Under the pieces are notes generated by a model. That model was not told where the DNA came from. It saw only the letters and a program-made list of their open reading frames with translations, and ran no database searches. The position numbers were made by a program, and so were the translations under genes. Positions 9,314-17,597 of a stretch of 64,000 nt of DNA are shown here, piece after piece (positions within the stretch are counted from its first letter, which is position 1; each line of letters begins with the position of its first letter). The stretch spans positions 72,537-136,536 of the forward strand of contig JBDKER010000007.1 in NCBI GenBank assembly GCA_039795165.1, in the 5' to 3' direction. Origin of the DNA: V1-33 sp039795165 (lineage in GTDB: Bacteria; Verrucomicrobiota; Verrucomicrobiia; Verrucomicrobiales; V1-33).

Positions 9314-10340
9314 GGAAGAGCTGCCGCTGGATGCCGGGAAGATCCTGGAGCTGCGGGCTGCGCTCACTGGGTGGTATGAGCGGGAGGCGCGGGACTATCC
9401 ATGGCGACGCACCCGTGATCCTTATGCGGTCCTGGTGTCCGAGGTGATGCTGCAGCAGACGAGGGTGGCGACGGTGCTGGGCCGGGGGTATTACGAACGA
9501 TGGATGGAGGAATTTCCGTCGGTGGTGGAACTCGCGGAGGCCCCGGAAGACCGGGTGCTGCGCCTGTGGGAGGGCCTCGGATATTATGCACGGGCGAGGA
9601 ATCTGCAGAAGACTGCCGCGGCGGTGGTGCAGCGGCATGACGGCGTTTTCCCCGGCGATCCGGAAGCGGTGGCGGCGCTTCCGGGGGTTGGACGGTACAC
9701 GGCCGGGGCGGTGCTCAGCTTTGCGTTCGGGCAGGCCGCGGCGCTGGTTGACGGGAATGTGGCGCGGGTTTTTGCCCGGCTGTTCGGGTGGGATGGAGAA
9801 GTCAATGCACCGGCAGGTCAGCGGGTGCTCTGGGGATGGGCCGGGCGGCTGGTTGATCCGGACCGGCCGCGCGAGTGGAATGGTGGACTCATGGAGCTGG
9901 GGCAGCGGGTCTGCACGCCGCGGCGGCCGGGGTGCGGCGATTGTCCGCTGAGCAGATTCTGTCTTTCGGCCGGGGCGGCGGCGGAAGCACGGCCGCGGCG
10001 GCGGTCGGCTCCGGAGACGAAACTGGTCACGGAGCATGCGGTTTTCGCCTGCCGCGACGGGCAGTTGCTGCTGGCGAGGGAGACGGGGACGCGGCGCCGG
10101 GGGCTGTGGCGGCTGCCGCTGCGCGGGGAGGAAGCGGTGACTGATCCTCCGCTGCCGTTGCTGCTGCGGGCCGTGCATGCGGTCACGTGCCATCGGATCA
10201 CGTACTGTGTGTACGGGGATCCGCGGGCGTCTGCGGTGGGTGGGGAAGAGTGGATTCCGCTGGGCGAGGTGGCGGATCTGCCGATGTCCGGGCCGGTGCG
10301 CCGTGTGGTCGCCGGGCTTCTGGCGGGCCAGTCTCAGTGA
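9291..10340 (+). CDS. mutY: A/G-specific adenine glycosylase MutY
   Basis: 349 residues, the usual MutY length. It removes adenine mispaired with 8-oxoguanine in base-excision repair. Visible hallmarks are the catalytic-Glu segment SEVMLQQTRV, the helix-hairpin-helix LPGVGRYTAGAV, the catalytic Asp in LVDGNVARV, the four-cysteine iron-sulfur motif C-x6-C-x2-C-x5-C (CTPRRPGCGDCPLSRFC) and a C-terminal NUDIX-like 8-oxoG recognition domain (TEHAVFACRDGQLLLARE, RGLWRLPL). The start used is a GTG inside the lipoprotein gene; slightly downstream starts cannot be excluded because the first 20 residues are not part of the conserved fold. Confidence 0.96.
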   Translation: MRPKGRAEEELPLDAGKILELRAALTGWYEREARDYPWRRTRDPYAVLVSEVMLQQTRVATVLGRGYYERWMEEFPSVVELAEAPEDRVLRLWEGLGYYARARNLQKTAAAVVQRHDGVFPGDPEAVAALPGVGRYTAGAVLSFAFGQAAALVDGNVARVFARLFGWDGEVNAPAGQRVLWGWAGRLVDPDRPREWNGGLMELGQRVCTPRRPGCGDCPLSRFCLSAGAAAEARPRRRSAPETKLVTEHAVFACRDGQLLLARETGTRRRGLWRLPLRGEEAVTDPPLPLLLRAVHAVTCHRITYCVYGDPRASAVGGEEWIPLGEVADLPMSGPVRRVVAGLLAGQSQ

Positions 10341-10349
10341 GGTTCCACT

Positions 10350-10378
10350 TTGACTTTCCCTGGGGCGGCGGATAGCGT
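10350..10378 (+). promoter_or_regulatory. Sigma-70-like promoter for the Hsp70-family gene
   Basis: TTGACT (10350-10355), a 17-bp spacer and TAGCGT (10373-10378). The ATG of the Hsp70 gene is 33 bp beyond the -10 box, and an AGGAAGAG ribosome site lies in between. This is the only gap of any size between mutY and the Hsp70 gene. Identified by eye, not tested. Confidence 0.5.
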
Positions 10379-10410
10379 GCCGCGAACCAGTTAGGAAGAG
10401 TCACCCGGGC

Positions 10411-11907
10411 ATGCAAGCTTCGCCGCAATTCGTTGGAATCGATTTAGGAACCACCACTACAGGCATGGCCTGGGTCCGGCCGGACGGCACTCCGGAGATT
10501 GTACCGAATGCCGACGGAGGGAGGCTCACTCCCTCGGTGGTGTATTTCGATCCGCATGAGGACATCCGGCTGGTGGGGGAAGCGGCCCGGGACAGCGGGG
10601 ATGCGGAGCGCACCGTGCAGCTCATCAAGCGGCACATGGACGATCCGGATTTTTCGGTGACGGTCGGCGGGCGGCAGTGGACGGCTGCGGAGATTTCGGC
10701 TCTGATTCTGGCGAAGATGCAGCGTGATGGATCGCGCATGATTGGTCCGGTCCGGGATGTGGTGCTGACGGTTCCGGCGAATTTCAATGAACTGGCGCGG
10801 CGGGCGACGCTGGCGGCGGGCCGGATTGCCGGGCTGAATGTGGTGCGGCTGGTCAATGAGCCGACGGCGGCGGCCCTGTATTATGCGCATGCACGGCAGC
10901 TGGAGGGCAGGATCATGGTGTACGATCTGGGAGGGGGGACTCTGGACATCACGATTCTGGAAGTGGACGGCGGGGGCATCCGGTGTCTCACGTCCGAGGG
11001 GGCGGGGCGGCTGGGGGGATCGGATTTCGACGAGCGGATTCTGGAGCTGATGGGCGAGGCGTATCAGCACGCTCATGGGGTGGGGTTATGGGACAGCGAG
11101 TTGGAGCGGCGGCGTGTGCTTCAGAGTGGGGAGGATCTCAAGAAAATGCTATCCAAGCTGAGGCTGGCGAGCGAGACCGTGGGCAATTCTGCGGGAGGCA
11201 TGGCGCGCATTGAGCTTTCGCGCGAGGATTTCGAGGTGGCGGTGAGCCGGCTGTTCACGAGGACGATTCTGCTGGTGGAGCAGGCATTGGATTCCGTGGG
11301 GCTGGCGGCGGCGGACATTGATCATGTGGCCCTTGTGGGTGGGGGAACGCGGATGCCGAGGGTGCGCACCATGCTGCAGGAGTACTTTGGAAAGGAACCC
11401 GTGAACTGCGGGAACGTGGACGAGTGCGTGGCGCTGGGGGCCGCCCTGTTTGCTAAGAAGGGAGCAGACGTCCAGGAGGTATGCAATCACAGCTACGGCA
11501 CGCTGGCTCTCGTGGAGGATGCCGCCACCGGAAAGCAGACCTATGCGAATACGGTGGTGATTCCCAAGAATACGCCGATCCCGTGCGAGAAGAGTCAGAC
11601 CTATGTGACGTCCGAGGACAATGAGGAATCGATTGATGTGGAGATCACCCAGGGGGAAGACACCGATCCCCGGTACGTGGATGTGGTGGGGCGGATCTCG
11701 CTGAAGGTGCCGCGGAACCGTCCGGCCGGCTGTGAAGTGACGGTGACGTACCGTTATGATGAGAATCAGCGGGTGCATGCGCAGGTCCTGGACGAGCGGT
11801 CCGGCAAGGTGACGGAGGTGGCGGTAACGTACGAGGGCGTCGGAGTTCTGACCGACGAACAGATCGAGAAGAGGCGGGAGCAGTTTGCGGGCATGCGGAT
11901 CGAGTGA
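10411..11907 (+). CDS. Short Hsp70-family (DnaK-like) chaperone
   Basis: 498 residues against about 630 for DnaK. The actin-like ATPase domain is complete: phosphate-1 loop GIDLGTTTTG (residues 9-18), VNEPTAAALYY, phosphate-2 DLGGGTLDIT (about 172-181) and the adenosine motif VALVGGGTRMP (about 307-317). A beta substrate-binding domain follows (TPIPCEKSQTYVTSEDNEES), but the helical lid and the DnaK-type acidic tail are absent; the protein ends about 100 residues after the beta domain. A peptide-binding chaperone without a full lid, as in several accessory Hsp70s, is the best reading. It is followed 25 bp later by a small gene that may encode a partner. Confidence 0.9.
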   Translation: MQASPQFVGIDLGTTTTGMAWVRPDGTPEIVPNADGGRLTPSVVYFDPHEDIRLVGEAARDSGDAERTVQLIKRHMDDPDFSVTVGGRQWTAAEISALILAKMQRDGSRMIGPVRDVVLTVPANFNELARRATLAAGRIAGLNVVRLVNEPTAAALYYAHARQLEGRIMVYDLGGGTLDITILEVDGGGIRCLTSEGAGRLGGSDFDERILELMGEAYQHAHGVGLWDSELERRRVLQSGEDLKKMLSKLRLASETVGNSAGGMARIELSREDFEVAVSRLFTRTILLVEQALDSVGLAAADIDHVALVGGGTRMPRVRTMLQEYFGKEPVNCGNVDECVALGAALFAKKGADVQEVCNHSYGTLALVEDAATGKQTYANTVVIPKNTPIPCEKSQTYVTSEDNEESIDVEITQGEDTDPRYVDVVGRISLKVPRNRPAGCEVTVTYRYDENQRVHAQVLDERSGKVTEVAVTYEGVGVLTDEQIEKRREQFAGMRIE

Positions 11908-11932
11908 ACTCATCAAGACTCTGAATTTTGCC

Positions 11933-12274
11933 ATGATTGAATTTCTGAAACGACTTTTCCGGCCGCGCCGGGCGGCGGAGGTGCGTCCGGTGGCGGATCG
12001 TGCCGGTGCGGCGGGAACCCGTGAAGCATCGGTGGCTGGGGATGCGCGCCGTGCGTGGGCGGAGCAGGCGTCCCGGCCGATCGATCCGAAGGCAGCGCCG
12101 GAGGTGCTGTGCGGGATTACCCCGGGGATGAGCAGCGAAGAGATTGCGAAGCGGCTGACTGAACTGCATCGGCGTCATAATCGGGCGGCGACCAGTCTGG
12201 ATGCGCAGTTGCGTGCGGAATCCGACATCATGCTGGATGCGATTGCTGCGCTGCGGGAGAAGTATTTTCCGTGA
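11933..12274 (+). CDS. Small protein next to the Hsp70 gene, unknown function
   Basis: 113 residues. A basic amphipathic N-terminus (MIEFLKRLFRPRR) leads into a disordered Arg/Ala-rich segment and then a helical C-terminal half (ITPGMSSEEIAKRLTELHRR, then RAESDIMLDAIAALREKYF). I do not recognise the family; there is no HPD motif, so it is not a J-protein. The 25-bp spacing to the Hsp70-like gene suggests co-transcription and perhaps a role as a co-factor or client adaptor, which is inference only. The ATG at 11933 was chosen because it lies after the preceding stop codon. Confidence 0.65.
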   Translation: MIEFLKRLFRPRRAAEVRPVADRAGAAGTREASVAGDARRAWAEQASRPIDPKAAPEVLCGITPGMSSEEIAKRLTELHRRHNRAATSLDAQLRAESDIMLDAIAALREKYFP

Positions 12275-12311
12275 GGGGATCTGCAGGCGGCAGTTTCCCC
12301 GGCATCTACGA

Positions 12312-12340
12312 TTGATTGCTCTGCGTTTACCGGGTAAAGA
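12312..12340 (+). promoter_or_regulatory. Sigma-70-like promoter for the TPR gene
   Basis: TTGATT (12312-12317), a 17-bp spacer and TAAAGA (12335-12340). The ATG is at 12351, so transcription would begin only a few bases before the start codon and leave no room for a Shine-Dalgarno sequence. Confidence 0.5.
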
Positions 12341-12350
12341 TGACGCAATT

Positions 12351-13211
12351 ATGAAAGCTTCCCTCCTCCTTTCCGCTGGTCTGACGATGGCATTTCTGCC
12401 TCAGGTGCTGGCTCAAAAGACTGATCTGGTGCGTCCTGCGGGACCCAAGGCACCGGCGGCGGGGGCGGGCGGCGCGGCAGCGGAAACAAAACTGGATCCG
12501 GGGGCGGTAGGGTTGGACAAGCCAGATGCAGCGGTCGCTCCGGTGCCGGATGCTCAGAAGCTGAACTTGCCGGGTCTTGAGAAACTGACGCCGGAGCAGC
12601 GGGCTGAAGTTGTGCGGGACTTGTCGGAGGTGAGCACTTATGTCCGCGGGGTCCGGTGGCAGGAGGCCCTTGAGAAGCTGACTTCGGTGGAGAAAATCAC
12701 GGGAGACTCGCATTTTGTGGAAAATCTGCGTGGAGCGGTCTACACGAGGATGCGGGATTTCAAGTCGGCCCGGGAGCATTTCCAGAAGGCGGCCACGCTC
12801 TCGGCGGGCGGCGGCACCGAGGCCTTTCATCCCCGGTTCAATCTGGCCGAAATTGATTTCGTGGAGAAGAAGTGGGAGGACGCGATTGCTTCCTTTTCGA
12901 AGCTGTTGGAGGACAAGACGCGTCCGGACAAGTCGAGCGATGCGCTCATGAAATTCAAGATCATGGTCTGCGAATACCAACTCAAGCGTGCCGAGAAGGC
13001 GCAGGTGATCGCGAAGACTTTCGATCAGTATGATGATGCGACGCCGGCGTACTACTATGCGGAGGCCGTGCGTTGTTTTGCCGAGGACAAGAAAGAGGAG
13101 GCGACGGAGTGGCTGGAGTCAGCCCGTCGCATTTACCCGCCGGAAGTGACCGAAGTGTTCAATGATTCCCTTGTGGAGGTGGGTTGGCTGGAGTCGCTTT
13201 CCACGCAGTAA
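12351..13211 (+). CDS. Secreted tetratricopeptide-repeat protein
   Basis: 286 residues. A clear signal peptide (MKASLLLSAGLTMAFLPQVLA, cut before QK) is followed by an Ala/Pro/Gly-rich linker and then TPR-like helical pairs from about residue 85 to the end (VRGVRWQEALEKLTSVEK, MRDFKSAREHFQKAATL, KKWEDAIASFSKLLED, DKKEEATEWLESARRI). TPR proteins act as protein-binding scaffolds; this one should be periplasmic or outer-membrane associated. No catalytic domain is seen. Codon use is less G-rich than that of its neighbours. It has its own promoter candidate and is the last gene before a 1-kb gene-poor stretch. Confidence 0.8.
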   Translation: MKASLLLSAGLTMAFLPQVLAQKTDLVRPAGPKAPAAGAGGAAAETKLDPGAVGLDKPDAAVAPVPDAQKLNLPGLEKLTPEQRAEVVRDLSEVSTYVRGVRWQEALEKLTSVEKITGDSHFVENLRGAVYTRMRDFKSAREHFQKAATLSAGGGTEAFHPRFNLAEIDFVEKKWEDAIASFSKLLEDKTRPDKSSDALMKFKIMVCEYQLKRAEKAQVIAKTFDQYDDATPAYYYAEAVRCFAEDKKEEATEWLESARRIYPPEVTEVFNDSLVEVGWLESLSTQ

Positions 13212-14232
13212 GACGGTGACCGGATGCTGCTTGAATATGGCTTGCGAGGCTGGCGGCTACTGAGTTTTCACCCGCTTGATCGAGGAACTGGCGCGGTTGT
13301 GAGCAGACCTCCGGGTGCTGACTCCATGGTACTGGCAGTATCTCGCTGGCGGGTCGTTCAACTGCAGTGGATGTGGGATTGGCGCAGGCTTGAAAATAGC
13401 ACTCTGGCACCCATCTGGGTGGTTGATTGCCTGGGTGAATCGGGCACATTGGAGAAATGACGGGTCTGTATACTGAGTCGTTCTGCAGCATGAACTCTGG
13501 GATTGGCGTCCTATGGAATGATGCTGATGCGCACTCCAGAGGCTCTCTGAGCCTCCGAAGGTTAGTTCCGGAGTGCCCCTTGAGGGTCGATCGGGGTGGT
13601 CCTGAAACGGTGCATGCCGAATTCGCAGGCTGCCTGAGGCGGGGTTGGGTGCACCAGGACATCTCCCTGCACGGGTCTACTGCCAACTCCGGTAATCCGC
13701 ATCCGGTCTGGAGGAGCAACCGCGCGGCACCTGTAAATCTGCCTCTCGCGGGGCGGGCTAGGATCTTTTTCAGTTCTCCGCATGCGAATGACGGCGATAC
13801 CGTGAAGTGCCGCCGCGTGGATGCCGCTCCCGCTCTGCGCGGTCGGGTTGGCGATGGCCATGCGCGCGGAATGACGATGCCGGAAGGACGCAGAGCACCC
13901 TTGCGCATTCTCATGACGGGTTTGGTTCTGCTTTGGCGGGACTTGTGTGCTTCCGGGCTGAGAGTCCTGCCTGCGCACTTCCACCGGAACCAGCGGAGCC
14001 TGAGTGCGGCAGGGCGGTTGCCGTTCCTGCGCCCCTGGAACAGTTTGCTGCATCGATCGGCGCGGCGTCCGCAGATGAAGGCCGCGGGCATGCAGAAGCG
14101 CCATTCGTGGCGCGGTTGCAGCGGGTGGCTGCGGGCACCCTTGCCCTGGTTCACCGTGGCAGATTCCAGCGAGGCCCTCCGAGGTGACCGCTTTTCCGGA
14201 AACATCCGCAAAGCCTCAAGGTAACCTATTTT
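13212..14232. other. Gene-poor stretch, about 1 kb
   Basis: Open frames exist on both strands, the longest being 13457-14224 on plus and 13159-14211 on minus. Their translations are rich in Arg, Pro, Ser and Cys, lack hydrophobic cores or motifs, and do not resemble any family I know. No tRNA, tmRNA, RNase P or SRP signature was seen. It may be decayed coding DNA or an insertion boundary, because it borders a lower-GC glycosyltransferase gene. No function is assigned. Confidence 0.5.
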
Positions 14233-15378
14233 ATGATAAACAGTCTCAAGAGCGCTTTAAAAACCTTGCGGCGACTTCCATTCCGTGCTGATCTTCCGGC
14301 GTTATGTGATAGTCTTCGTTTATGGGCGCCATCCCGTCCGGATTGGACAATGAAGCTCATACACCCGGCATTTATGGTCAGGCCATCGATACCTGAGGAA
14401 CTCAGCTCAGGAGCTTCGGAAATCGTAAAGCGATTCACAGCGAACACCGAACTGGCCTTTCCCGGTCAGTTTCTGTTTTCCATTCCCGGCGCATCAGTCA
14501 GGGGGGCATCGTTTGTGGTTCTTCCAGAGGGCGCATTTGTCGTGGAGGGGAATTGGCGAAGTGCGAATGTAATTTACCATCCCTATTTCAGAAAACGAAG
14601 ATTGAAAAATCGGAGAACCTTGAAGGGAAATTGGTATCCTGTACTAAGCTACTATTCTCAAAGCTACCATCACTGGCTGTGGAATGACGTGCCCCGACTC
14701 ATAACGGCTCTGCCGAATCTTCCGCCTGATACGCGGTTTCTGATTCCACACGATCCGTGCGACTACCATACTGCTTCGCTCGATGCCCTCGGCATTTCGC
14801 AGGATCGGTTGGTGCCGCAGGAGGCACTTGATGACACGATCATGGAAACCATGTGGTTTGCCTCCCCGCTGGGTGATTCGGAGTGGGCCGCCACCGACCC
14901 GCAGGTTGCAGGGAGACTCCGGGAAAAGCTTTGGGAGGCCGCCCGCATTGCACCCTCTGAGGCAAATCGGAAGTTTTATGTTTCGAGGGCCCACTCGCAG
15001 CAGCGAAGAATCGTCAACGAGGACGAGATTCTCCCCATCATCCGGAAGTACGGGTTCGAAACTGTTTTCGCCGAGAGGCTATCCTTCATGGAACAGGTAT
15101 CTCTTTTCTCGAAGGCAAAGATTATTCTGGGTGCCCACGGGGCTGGCCTTACGAACATGCTTCATGCAGAGCCGGGGGCCACCATACTTGAAATGCATGT
15201 GAACAACACGGACATGGCCAGAACCCATTACTGGACGATGGCGCACACGCTTGGGCATGGCTATGCCTGCTTGGTTGGTGAGGAAGTCAAGAACGAGGGA
15301 AAATCATTCGATTCTGATATATCAATCAGACCTCTGGAACTGGAGAGGATGCTCGCGAGACACGCTGCCGGTAACTGA
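14233..15378 (+). CDS. GT61 (DUF563) family glycosyltransferase
   Basis: 381 residues. The DUF563 signature is complete: SYYSQSYHHWLWNDVPRL (about residues 136-153), the basic motif KFYVSRAHSQQRRIVNEDEI, FAERLSFMEQVSLFSKAKII and the nucleotide-sugar site LGAHGAGLTNM (about 298-308). Family members transfer xylose, GlcNAc or other sugars in plants and animals; bacterial members usually sit in capsule or O-antigen loci, as here next to an O-antigen-ligase-like gene. Base composition is visibly lower in GC and codon use is unlike the flanks (many AAA, ATT and GAA codons), a sign of recent transfer. An AAGG ribosome site lies about 11 bases before the ATG. Confidence 0.92.
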   Translation: MINSLKSALKTLRRLPFRADLPALCDSLRLWAPSRPDWTMKLIHPAFMVRPSIPEELSSGASEIVKRFTANTELAFPGQFLFSIPGASVRGASFVVLPEGAFVVEGNWRSANVIYHPYFRKRRLKNRRTLKGNWYPVLSYYSQSYHHWLWNDVPRLITALPNLPPDTRFLIPHDPCDYHTASLDALGISQDRLVPQEALDDTIMETMWFASPLGDSEWAATDPQVAGRLREKLWEAARIAPSEANRKFYVSRAHSQQRRIVNEDEILPIIRKYGFETVFAERLSFMEQVSLFSKAKIILGAHGAGLTNMLHAEPGATILEMHVNNTDMARTHYWTMAHTLGHGYACLVGEEVKNEGKSFDSDISIRPLELERMLARHAAGN

Positions 15379-15504
15379 TGCATGAAGGGGATTCGCTGTC
15401 CTGAAAGGCACTGGTTTTCCGTTGGGGGGATGGCCCTGCTGCGTGGAGGTGGTCGGCGTTCGGAGGCCCGCTGTCCCGCTGGCAGTCGAGAGGCAAGGCA
15501 GCCC

Positions 15505-17496
15505 TCAGCGGGGCGACGGTCCAGATTGCTGCGCAGGGTCGGTGCTTTGCGGTAGCGTGCGCTTCTTTGCTTCGGCGAGGCAGTAATTGACTTTTGCCTT
15601 GAGTTCCCACCGGTCGATCGTGCCTTCCGGGTAGCGGTGCATGGCGGCGAGAAAATGGGGAAGGGCCTCGGCGGGACGGCCCGTGAAGACGAGGTGGTCG
15701 CCGTACTTGTGATGCACCTCGCGCGAGCCATTGCCCCAGCGGAGGGCCTGCTGGAACCATGATTCGGCTTCGTCATAGCGCTGGAGGGCGTCGCACGAGC
15801 GCCCGAGCCAGAGGGCCATGTTGGGATGGGGTGGGTAAAGGCGGATGCCGTTTTCAAGGTGCCCGATGGCTTTCTCGGTGAAGGCGCGGCTGACCGGTGG
15901 CATTTCGTCGGCAGCTTTGAGGTCGCAGATTGCCCAGTAGAGGTGGGTGATGGGGTCTTCCGGGTTGGCATCGGCGGACTTGGCAAAGCCGGCGGCGGCG
16001 CGGAGGTAGCCATCGAGGGACTCCGCGTTCGAGAATTCGGTGAGGGCGCGGCGGAAGTGCCAGTCGCCTGCGGCCATGCGCGGTGTGGCTGCGAGCATGA
16101 GGGTGGCTGCGGCGGCTGAGATAACGAGGGCGACGCCGGCCGTGAGGCGGGATGGACTGACGGTGACTGGGGAGTTGTGGAGGCGGCGGGAATCCGGTTC
16201 ACCGGGGTTTGCGAGCATGCCGAGGAGCATGCCTGCGGTGAGGACATTGACACCGACGTGCATGTGGAAATCGCCAGCGCAGTGGAGGGCAAATGCGCAG
16301 AGTCCTGCGGTGATGCCGATGGCGAGCGGACCGCGGTAGTCGGGGAAGAGGGTGCGCCCGCCTGCCGGGTCATCGCTCTGGCTGAGCGCGAAGGTGAGCC
16401 CTCGCCATGTGTGCGTGAAGAGGACGGCGATGGTGAGCAGGAGGCCGATGAGGCCGTAGTCGGCGAGCACCTGGAGCCAGTCATTGTGGGCGAAGACGGC
16501 ATCGATGTCGACTTCGTTCCAGAATGTCCAGTCGGTGCGCAGGTCGCGGAAGCTGCGTTCGTAGTATTCGTAGGAGCGGGCTCCGGTGCCTGTGATGGGG
16601 CTGAGTTGCCATTGTTCGATGGCGCGCTGCCACATGCCGGTGCGGCCATTGAGATTGGCGAAGACCCGGCCTTCGCCGAACTTGTCTTCGAGGGCGCGGG
16701 AGGCGAGGTAGCCTGCGGCGGCGAGGAGGGCGATGAAGCCGGCGAGGACGGGGGATCCGGCGCGGCGGTTGGCGGGGTGGCTTCCGGCGCGGTTTCCAGC
16801 ACGGATGACTGCGAGGGTGCCGCCGAGCACGAGCAGACCGAGGCCGAAGGCGAGGCCGCCTCGGCTGGTGGAGAGGGCGATGCCGGCGACGGCGGCGGCG
16901 AACCCGAGGGCGCAGACGAGCCGGACGAAGCTGTGCATGCCCCTGTAGAGGGCAAGGGCGAGGAGGGGGAAGGCGGTCAGTTCGAGGAAGCCGCAGAGGT
17001 GATTGGAACTGGGGAAGAGGCCGCCGAAGACAGCGTCGACGACCGGGCGCTTGAGGCCGAGAAGCCAGAGGGGATTGGCCGAAGGGTGACCGGAGAGCTG
17101 GTAGAGTCCGGTGCCGAGGTTGAGCAGGATGAGGGCTCCCCAAACGCCGAGGATGGCGAAGCGCTGGGTGGGTCGGGTGAAGCGCGTGGCCATGAGCCCG
17201 TAGCCGATGGCTCCGGTGCCTGCGAAGAAGAGATCCTGAAGGGCGAGGGAGCGGACGTCGGACGTGAGGGCCCGGAACGTGATCCACCCTGTGAAGAGCA
17301 GGAAGGCGGTGGCGGGAATGATGGCGAGTTGGCCGGTGCTGTGCTGCCGGACGGTGAGGACGGCGGCGATGGCAGCGGTCCAGATGAGCGGGGCGGCGAG
17401 CCACATGGGAGCCATGACGGTCCATGTTCCGAAGATTCCTGCGAGCAGGACGCCGGAAAGGAAGAGGAAGAAGACAAGCGATTCGAGGACCCGCAT
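15505..17496 (-). CDS. O-antigen ligase-like membrane protein with C-terminal TPR
   Basis: 663 residues from an ATG at 17496; an upstream start at 17583 was rejected because it adds a non-hydrophobic arginine-rich tail and leaves only 14 bp to the divergent lptF start. About a dozen transmembrane helices include the Wzy_C/O-antigen ligase signature: the Arg-containing GTGARSYEYYERSF loop followed by AHNDWLQVLADYGLIGLLL. The last about 180 residues form TPR-like helices (EKAIGHLENGIRLYPPHPNM, YDEAESWFQQALRWG). Enzymes of this type join polyprenyl-linked glycans to lipid A or to protein, or polymerise them. Its position beside the GT61 gene supports a surface-glycan role; the acceptor is unknown. 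Confidence 0.85.
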   Translation of the reverse strand: MRVLESLVFFLFLSGVLLAGIFGTWTVMAPMWLAAPLIWTAAIAAVLTVRQHSTGQLAIIPATAFLLFTGWITFRALTSDVRSLALQDLFFAGTGAIGYGLMATRFTRPTQRFAILGVWGALILLNLGTGLYQLSGHPSANPLWLLGLKRPVVDAVFGGLFPSSNHLCGFLELTAFPLLALALYRGMHSFVRLVCALGFAAAVAGIALSTSRGGLAFGLGLLVLGGTLAVIRAGNRAGSHPANRRAGSPVLAGFIALLAAAGYLASRALEDKFGEGRVFANLNGRTGMWQRAIEQWQLSPITGTGARSYEYYERSFRDLRTDWTFWNEVDIDAVFAHNDWLQVLADYGLIGLLLTIAVLFTHTWRGLTFALSQSDDPAGGRTLFPDYRGPLAIGITAGLCAFALHCAGDFHMHVGVNVLTAGMLLGMLANPGEPDSRRLHNSPVTVSPSRLTAGVALVISAAAATLMLAATPRMAAGDWHFRRALTEFSNAESLDGYLRAAAGFAKSADANPEDPITHLYWAICDLKAADEMPPVSRAFTEKAIGHLENGIRLYPPHPNMALWLGRSCDALQRYDEAESWFQQALRWGNGSREVHHKYGDHLVFTGRPAEALPHFLAAMHRYPEGTIDRWELKAKVNYCLAEAKKRTLPQSTDPAQQSGPSPR

Positions 17497-17597
17497 GGAG
17501 CGACGATAGTGGAGGGACGAGGCTGGGGCAAGCCGCACCGGGGGCAGGGATGAGGATTTGACAAGGAAGGGGGGGCGGAACACTGAAGGGAACGGGC

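Noticed and set aside
13159..14211. 350-codon open frame on minus over the same interval
   Set aside because: It also covers the end of the TPR gene and has an Arg/Pro/Ser-rich, non-protein-like translation.
13457..14224. 255-codon open frame on plus between the TPR gene and the GT61 gene
   Set aside because: The translation has many Arg, Pro, Cys and His residues, no hydrophobic core, no motif and no ribosome site. Long open frames are frequent by chance in GC-rich DNA.
16177..17553. 458-codon open frame on plus opposite the O-antigen-ligase-like gene
   Set aside because: Gly/Glu/Ala-rich antisense shadow; the minus strand has transmembrane helices and the ligase signature.
17558..17586. 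Promoter of lptF (TTGACA at 17558)
   Set aside because: The -35 box is perfect, but no acceptable -10 lies 16-18 bp downstream, and the ATG would be only about 11 bp from that position.
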